32,345 bases of DNA from NCBI GenBank assembly GCA_903885165.1, contig CAISHO010000147.1:1-32345 (forward strand), in the 5' to 3' direction. Within the stretch, counting starts at the first letter, position 1; every line of letters begins with the position of its first letter. This DNA is from an uncultured Nitrosomonadales bacterium. GTDB lineage: Bacteria; Pseudomonadota; Gammaproteobacteria; Burkholderiales; Gallionellaceae. The notes under the pieces are model-generated. The model did no database searches. It worked only from the letters and a program-made list of their open reading frames with translations, and was not told the origin of the DNA. Of this stretch, positions 31,192 through 32,345 are shown one piece after another. The position numbers and the translations under genes were made by a program.

Positions 31192-31983
31192 ATGCATAAG
31201 GCAAAAAAGAAGTTCGGGCAAAATTTTCTGGTCGATGAAAATATCATCGCCGACATTATCAGCACCATCCGTCCGGAGCCAGATGACAATCTGGTCGAAA
31301 TCGGCCCTGGGCTGGGCGCGCTCACACGCCCGCTGCTGAAAAGATTAAAGCATTTACATGTAGTGGAGATCGACCGCGACATCATCGCCCGTCTGGAAAA
31401 TGATTATCCGCAGAATCTGCCCAATTCAAAGCTGATTATTCATGCCGGCGACGCGTTGCGCTTTGATCTGGCCACGCTGGACGCGCCGCTGCGCATCGTA
31501 GGCAACCTGCCCTACAACATCTCGTCGCCGCTGCTGTTTTATTTTGCAGAATACGCAGAGCGCATCACCGACATGCACTTCATGCTGCAAAATGAAGTCG
31601 TTGAACGCATGGTGGCCGATCACTCGACCCCCGCATACGGCCGGCTTTCCGTGATGTTGCAATATCGTTTTTACATGGAAAAGCTGCTCGACGTGCCGCC
31701 TGAATCATTCCGCCCGGCACCTAAGGTAGATTCCGCCATCGTGCGCATGATTCCACTGCCCGCCGAGCAAATCATCGTTAAAAACGAAAAGTTATTCAGC
31801 GAAATCGTCGGCACCGCATTCGGTCAACGCCGCAAGACCCTGCGCAACACCCTGAAAGCTTTTTTGAGCGAAGCCGAGTTTCTACAGCTGGATATCAATC
31901 CCCAGTTGCGCGCAGAAAACCTGTCCGTGACCGATTTTGCAAAAATTGTGGCCTATGTGGATGGCAGGACAGCGACTGTTTAA
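31192..31983 (+). CDS. rsmA: 16S rRNA (adenine-1518-N6, adenine-1519-N6)-dimethyltransferase
   Basis: RsmA (KsgA) dimethylates two adjacent adenines in the 3' loop of 16S rRNA during late assembly of the small subunit. The 263 aa match the family. It starts KKKFGQNFLVDENII. The SAM site is LVEIGPGLGALTRPLL, with VVEIDRD next, and the catalytic motif is NLPYNISSPLLF. The C-terminal helical domain contains PAPKVDSAIVRM and FGQRRKTLRNTLK. The ATG at 31192 lies 45 nt after pdxA. The lptD-surA-pdxA-rsmA order is conserved; in enterobacteria apaG would follow, but here it is elsewhere in the window. Confidence 0.97.
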   Translation: MHKAKKKFGQNFLVDENIIADIISTIRPEPDDNLVEIGPGLGALTRPLLKRLKHLHVVEIDRDIIARLENDYPQNLPNSKLIIHAGDALRFDLATLDAPLRIVGNLPYNISSPLLFYFAEYAERITDMHFMLQNEVVERMVADHSTPAYGRLSVMLQYRFYMEKLLDVPPESFRPAPKVDSAIVRMIPLPAEQIIVKNEKLFSEIVGTAFGQRRKTLRNTLKAFLSEAEFLQLDINPQLRAENLSVTDFAKIVAYVDGRTATV

Positions 31984-32082
31984 CTACTCCTGGCTTTACC
32001 AAACCGGAACGAGGCCCCCGAACCGCCTTTTATTGTCTCACTCGGTGACTATCGGTGCATCGTTGCCGCAGCATGGCTCCAT

Positions 32083-32110
32083 TTGGATGAGCGGCATTTC
32101 ATAGTAAAAT
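32083..32110 (+). promoter_or_regulatory. Candidate sigma-70 promoter for prlC
   Basis: TTGGAT (32083-32088) and TAAAAT (32105-32110) are separated by 16 bp, matching the consensus at 4 of 6 and 5 of 6 positions. The prlC ATG lies 31 nt downstream. The rest of the rsmA-prlC gap (31984-32082) shows only a weak AGGC...GCCT pairing with a short T-run near 32014-32032, which could end rsmA. Confidence 0.45.
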
Positions 32111-32141
32111 ACACGGACAATAATTTATCTTCAGCCTAACC

Positions 32142-32345
32142 ATGAATCCATTACTCGACTTCTCAGGCCTGCCGCGCTTTGCGGAAATTAAACCCGAACA
32201 TGTAGCCCCTGCCATCGAACAATTGCTGGGCGAATGCCGCGCTCTGATCGCCCGCCTACTGGCCGACAGCGCCACGCCGACTTGGCAAAACTTCGTTGTC
32301 CCCATGGAAGATACGCATGAACACCTGTCGCGCGCCTGGGGACCG
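32142..32345 (+). CDS. prlC: Oligopeptidase A, 5' part (runs past the window end)
   Basis: The first 68 codons of a gene resembling oligopeptidase A, a cytoplasmic M3-family zinc endopeptidase that degrades short peptides and cleaved signal peptides. The N-terminal sequence MNPLLDFSGLPRFAEIKPEH, then VAPAIEQLL, then TWQNFVVPMEDTHEHLSRAW matches that family's start. The HEXGH zinc site lies beyond the window. The ATG at 32142 is preceded by a candidate promoter. The frame is open to the last base. Confidence 0.85.
   Translation, partial: MNPLLDFSGLPRFAEIKPEHVAPAIEQLLGECRALIARLLADSATPTWQNFVVPMEDTHEHLSRAWGP

Overview
The window is an ordinary-looking, gene-dense stretch of a proteobacterial chromosome, moderately GC-rich. 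The gene blocks fit a betaproteobacterium, possibly of the Nitrosomonadales/Gallionellaceae type: rsfS-rlmH-maf-rng, rpe-gph-trpE, ffh divergent from a ypjD-like gene, and amgK-murU divergent from lptD-surA-pdxA-rsmA. That placement is inference from gene order and protein character, not from a database search. About 32 protein genes fill nearly all of it. I see no tRNA, rRNA, CRISPR array, transposase or phage gene.

Layout: (1) 1-2210: the 3' end of a dsbC-like gene converges on apaG-mltA (minus strand). (2) 2211-2549: the only gene-free stretch over 300 bp. It holds a fragment of a dispersed palindromic repeat, a strong hairpin, and an inverted repeat around a perfect -10 hexamer. (3) 2550-12400: ilvA, a 5-formyltetrahydrofolate cyclo-ligase, aceE-aceF (pyruvate dehydrogenase E1 and E2, without E3), then nadD-rsfS-rlmH-maf-rng. 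(4) 12459-13567: minus-strand yggU-like and ypjD-like genes. (5) 13636-17456: ffh, a CbbY-like phosphatase, rpe, a small putative lipoprotein and gph. (6) 17524-23275: a tryptophan block (trpE, trpG, trpD) split by a COG2509-type FAD protein and a FemAB/GNAT-like acyltransferase; trpC does not follow. (7) 23284-26385: minus-strand amgK-murU-pepP, the first two for peptidoglycan sugar recycling. (8) 26447-31983: lptD-surA-pdxA-rsmA, outer-membrane biogenesis plus housekeeping. (9) 32142-end: the start of prlC.

The most unusual thing is not a gene but a pattern of short repeats sitting inside genes without breaking them. Two near-identical elements of about 60 bp lie in mltA and amgK and encode the same peptide PLAGEGANE. 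Two inverted 34-bp copies of another repeat form much of the aceF interdomain linker. A family of 7-bp tandem repeats (consensus GTGRRWA) occurs in murU, in pdxA and just before cbbY. All the coding insertions lie where proteins tolerate extra residues: a signal-peptide n-region, a linker, or surface loops. This resembles, by analogy only, the Rickettsia palindromic elements that become translated parts of proteins. Other points worth checking are the paired inverted repeats near ilvA and mltA, the perfect 10-bp inverted repeat between amgK and lptD, and the split trp block.
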